The notes under the pieces are model-generated. The model was not told the DNA's origin. It saw only the letters and a program-made list of their open reading frames with translations, and searched no databases. A stretch of 64,000 nucleotides of DNA. Source: Mycolicibacterium vinylchloridicum. GTDB lineage: Bacteria; Actinomycetota; Actinomycetes; Mycobacteriales; Mycobacteriaceae. The position numbers and the translations under genes are program-made. The stretch is taken from contig NZ_JACBJQ010000024.1 of NCBI RefSeq assembly GCF_013404075.1, positions 1-64,000 on the forward strand. Reading direction: 5' to 3'. Each line of letters opens with the position of its first letter. Within the stretch, counting starts at the first letter, position 1. Positions 62,244 to 64,000 of the stretch are shown in pieces.

Positions 62244-63743
62244 CTAGGGCGTGATCACCGTGCGGGTGACCGGCTCGGCGACCTCCTGACGGCTGAAGAT
62301 GCCGCGCTGCAGTGCGAGCAGAAGCGCATTGCGGGTTTCCTCCGGCGAAATCAGCTCGTCGAAGCCGAGATGGCCCGCCGAACGGTAGGAGGCCTCGAGT
62401 TCCATCTTCTTCAGGATTTCGCTGACGTCCTCATCGGCGTGCGATGCCCGGCTCAGCGCGGCCGCGCTCATGGCGCCCATGGTGGCACCGGGGTAGGCGA
62501 ACGTTGCCACCTGATTGTCGAAGCCCAGCAGCGACATGACCATCGAGCCGAACCCGAAGGCCTTGCGCAGTGTGACATGCAGCTTCAGCGTCGTGGCCGC
62601 GGTCTGCGCGGCGAACATCCTTGCCCCGCTGCGTAGTACGCCGTTGCGTTCGGACTGGCTGCCCGGCAGCATGCCCGGGTTGTCGGCGAGGAACACCAGT
62701 GGTAGGTGGAAGGAGTCGGCAACCATGATGAAGTGCGCGGCCTTGTCCGCGGCGTCGGAGTCGATGGACCCGGCGATCTCGGTGGGCTGGTTGGCGACGA
62801 CCGCGACCGGATAGCCGCCGAGATGCGCCAGCGCGCAGATGATCGCCTTGCCGAACTTCGGCTGGATCTCGAGCCAATCCGTCTCGTCGAAGACCACGTC
62901 GAGAACAGTGCGCATGTCGTAGATGTTGCGGTTGTCGCGCGAGATGATGTCGAGCAGCTCCGGAGTCGGGCGAAGACCGGCCTCCTCGTCGTACAGCCGG
63001 GTCGGGGGATACGACCATGCGCTGGAAGGGAAGTAGGACAGGTAACGACGGATATCGTCGAGCACGCCTTCGTCAGTCTCGGCGTGGTTGTGGATGACGC
63101 CACTGGGCAGCGCGACCGACGGTCCGCCGAGGTCCTCCTTCGAGATGTCCTCTCCGGTGGCCTCTTTCACGACGGGAGGACCGGCGGTGAAGATCGCACC
63201 CTGGTCACTCATGATCGAGAAGTCGCAGACCGGCGCGACGAGGGCGCCGTGGCCTGCGGACGGGCCGAGCACCGCCGAGATGGTGGGGACCTTGCCGGAA
63301 CACTGCGCCTGGGCGATCAGGTCGGTCGGGGTGCGGCCGTAGTGCTCGCCGCCGGCTGCCCGGAAACCGGCACCCTCCAACAGCATCACCAACGGGATCT
63401 TGTTGCGCAGCGCGAGCTCGGCAAGCCGATAGCGCTTGGCGTTGCCGCCGGGGCCGATACTGCCGGCCAGCGTGGTGAAGTCCTCGGCGCCGACCATCAC
63501 CGGTGTTCCGTTGATCCGGCCGGCGCCCGAGACCAGTCCGTCGGCCGCGATGTCACCGCCGACCAAAGTGCCGAACTCCTGGAAGGTCCCCGGATCGAGG
63601 AGGTAGTCGATTCGGCCTCGGGCGTCGAGCTTTCCCTTGCCGTGGTGCCTGGCGACGCGCTCCTCACCGCCCATCGCGTGTGCGTGTTGGCGACGGCGAC
63701 TCAAGTCGTGGAGCGTCTCCTGCCAGTCCTGCGCATTGCTCAT
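62244..63743 (-). CDS. Acyl-CoA carboxylase carboxyltransferase (beta) subunit
   Basis: 499 residues. MGGEERVARHHGKGKLDARGRID at the start, the oxyanion-forming GAGFRAAGGEH region, GPSAGHGALVAP, the second domain ADNPGMLPGSQSE and AFGFGSMVMSLLGFD follow the crotonase-fold AccD/PccB pattern. Length is about that of AccD-type subunits. It transfers carboxyl from biotin to an acyl-CoA; a matching biotin carboxylase/carrier is not in the window. A copy of the shared operator lies 32 bp upstream, between it and the next divergent gene. Confidence 0.88.
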   Translation of the reverse strand: MSNAQDWQETLHDLSRRRQHAHAMGGEERVARHHGKGKLDARGRIDYLLDPGTFQEFGTLVGGDIAADGLVSGAGRINGTPVMVGAEDFTTLAGSIGPGGNAKRYRLAELALRNKIPLVMLLEGAGFRAAGGEHYGRTPTDLIAQAQCSGKVPTISAVLGPSAGHGALVAPVCDFSIMSDQGAIFTAGPPVVKEATGEDISKEDLGGPSVALPSGVIHNHAETDEGVLDDIRRYLSYFPSSAWSYPPTRLYDEEAGLRPTPELLDIISRDNRNIYDMRTVLDVVFDETDWLEIQPKFGKAIICALAHLGGYPVAVVANQPTEIAGSIDSDAADKAAHFIMVADSFHLPLVFLADNPGMLPGSQSERNGVLRSGARMFAAQTAATTLKLHVTLRKAFGFGSMVMSLLGFDNQVATFAYPGATMGAMSAAALSRASHADEDVSEILKKMELEASYRSAGHLGFDELISPEETRNALLLALQRGIFSRQEVAEPVTRTVITP

Positions 63744-63774
63744 CGACGTGTCCTAACCGTGGCGGCGTTGACCA

Positions 63775-63793
63775 TACTGAAGTGCTTACTGTA
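63775..63793. promoter_or_regulatory. Shared operator motif, partial copy (13/16)
   Basis: TACTGAAGTGCTTACTGTA: left arm six of eight, right arm seven of eight. It lies between the divergent carboxyltransferase (63743) and luciferase-like (63806) genes and ends 12 bp before the latter. Confidence 0.5.
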
Positions 63794-63805
63794 GCGTCTG
63801 CCGCC

Positions 63806-64000
63806 ATGGGCGAGGTCGGCGGTCTCAAGGTCGACCGGGGCGTGATCAGCCGGCTCGCCCTCGTGGGTGATGCGGCCCGCGAGCTCGAGCGGCTCGGCTA
63901 CGACGGATGCTGGACGGCCGAGATCAGTCACGACCCGTTCCTGCCGCTGACGCTGGCCGCCGAGCACACCACGCGGATCGAATTGGGTACGTCGATCGCG
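63806..64000 (+). CDS. F420-type LLM class oxidoreductase, N-terminal part (cut by window end)
   Basis: The 65 residues visible from ATG 63806 read GLKVDRGVISRLALVGDAARELERLGYDGCWTAEISHDPFLPLTLAAEHTTRIELGTSIA, in overlapping segments typical of a mycobacterial LLM family predicted to use F420 (TIGR03617-like, from memory). The strand order KVDRG, GYDGCWTAE and RIELGTS is that of the first three barrel strands. It is divergent from the carboxyltransferase with the shared operator between, and is the third LLM enzyme in this region. Confidence 0.8.
   Translation, partial: MGEVGGLKVDRGVISRLALVGDAARELERLGYDGCWTAEISHDPFLPLTLAAEHTTRIELGTSIA

Noticed and set aside
1..64000. CRISPR arrays, rRNA genes, riboswitches or transposase/insertion sequences
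   Set aside because: No regular short repeat arrays, rRNA segments, known leader structures or transposase motifs were seen on reading both strands.

Overview
The window reads as actinobacterial chromosome, most likely a fast-growing Mycolicibacterium/Mycobacterium-type organism. The reasons are the high G+C content, tightly overlapping ATGA/GTGA gene junctions, and many FadD/FadE/enoyl-CoA hydratase paralogues. Cofactor choice also points this way: mycofactocin-type SDRs, F420-type luciferase-like oxidoreductases and a mycothiol-dependent (MDMPI/DinB-2) enzyme. I ran no database search; assignments rest on motifs, lengths and context.

Region 1 (1-6640) looks like the right end of an integrative element. 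It carries a small PD-(D/E)xK-like protein, an AbiE-type (type IV) toxin-antitoxin-like pair with a dense set of TGTTC/GAACA repeats upstream, two unrecognised proteins (one with coiled coils), and a HUH-type rolling-circle replication initiator. It ends at 6589-6640 in an exact 3' portion of a tRNA-Phe(GAA) gene with no matching 5' half, the expected scar of integration into a tRNA gene. The intact tRNA, the integrase and the left end must lie to the left of the window.

Region 2 (6641-25100) is core-type catabolic DNA. It holds an operon of two SDRs, an aminoglycoside-phosphotransferase-like kinase, a flavin monooxygenase and an alpha/beta hydrolase (6852-11807). Next is a divergent acyl-CoA dehydrogenase/SDR pair, then an SDR-thiolase-acyl-CoA dehydrogenase-GntR operon (13839-17671). 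A minus-strand run of three crotonases and three AMP-dependent acyl-CoA ligases (25076 down to 18276), followed by a mycothiol-dependent enzyme, is divergent from a GntR regulator, with a perfect 20-bp palindrome between them.

Region 3 (25167-64000) is a large catabolic gene set built from unusual parts. There are four amidohydrolase-2 family proteins interleaved with acyl-CoA dehydrogenases, two P450s, a Rieske oxygenase, a Baeyer-Villiger-like monooxygenase and two CaiB/BaiF CoA-transferases. It also has two thiolases (one atypical), a DapA-fold aldolase, a molybdopterin oxidoreductase, an aldehyde dehydrogenase, a mycofactocin SDR, three luciferase-like (F420-type) enzymes and an acyl-CoA carboxylase beta subunit. 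Together these suggest oxygenation and Baeyer-Villiger or hydrolytic opening of a cyclic compound, CoA activation, then beta-oxidation. The substrate cannot be read from sequence.

The most interesting signal is a shared inverted repeat, TACTGTAA-N3-TTACAGTA, in the promoter regions of region 3 operons. It has one perfect copy, two at 15/16 and one at 14/16, plus weaker copies. One copy lies between a TetR gene (28161-28919) and its divergent neighbour, so that TetR is the natural candidate regulator of a regulon of about 25-30 genes.
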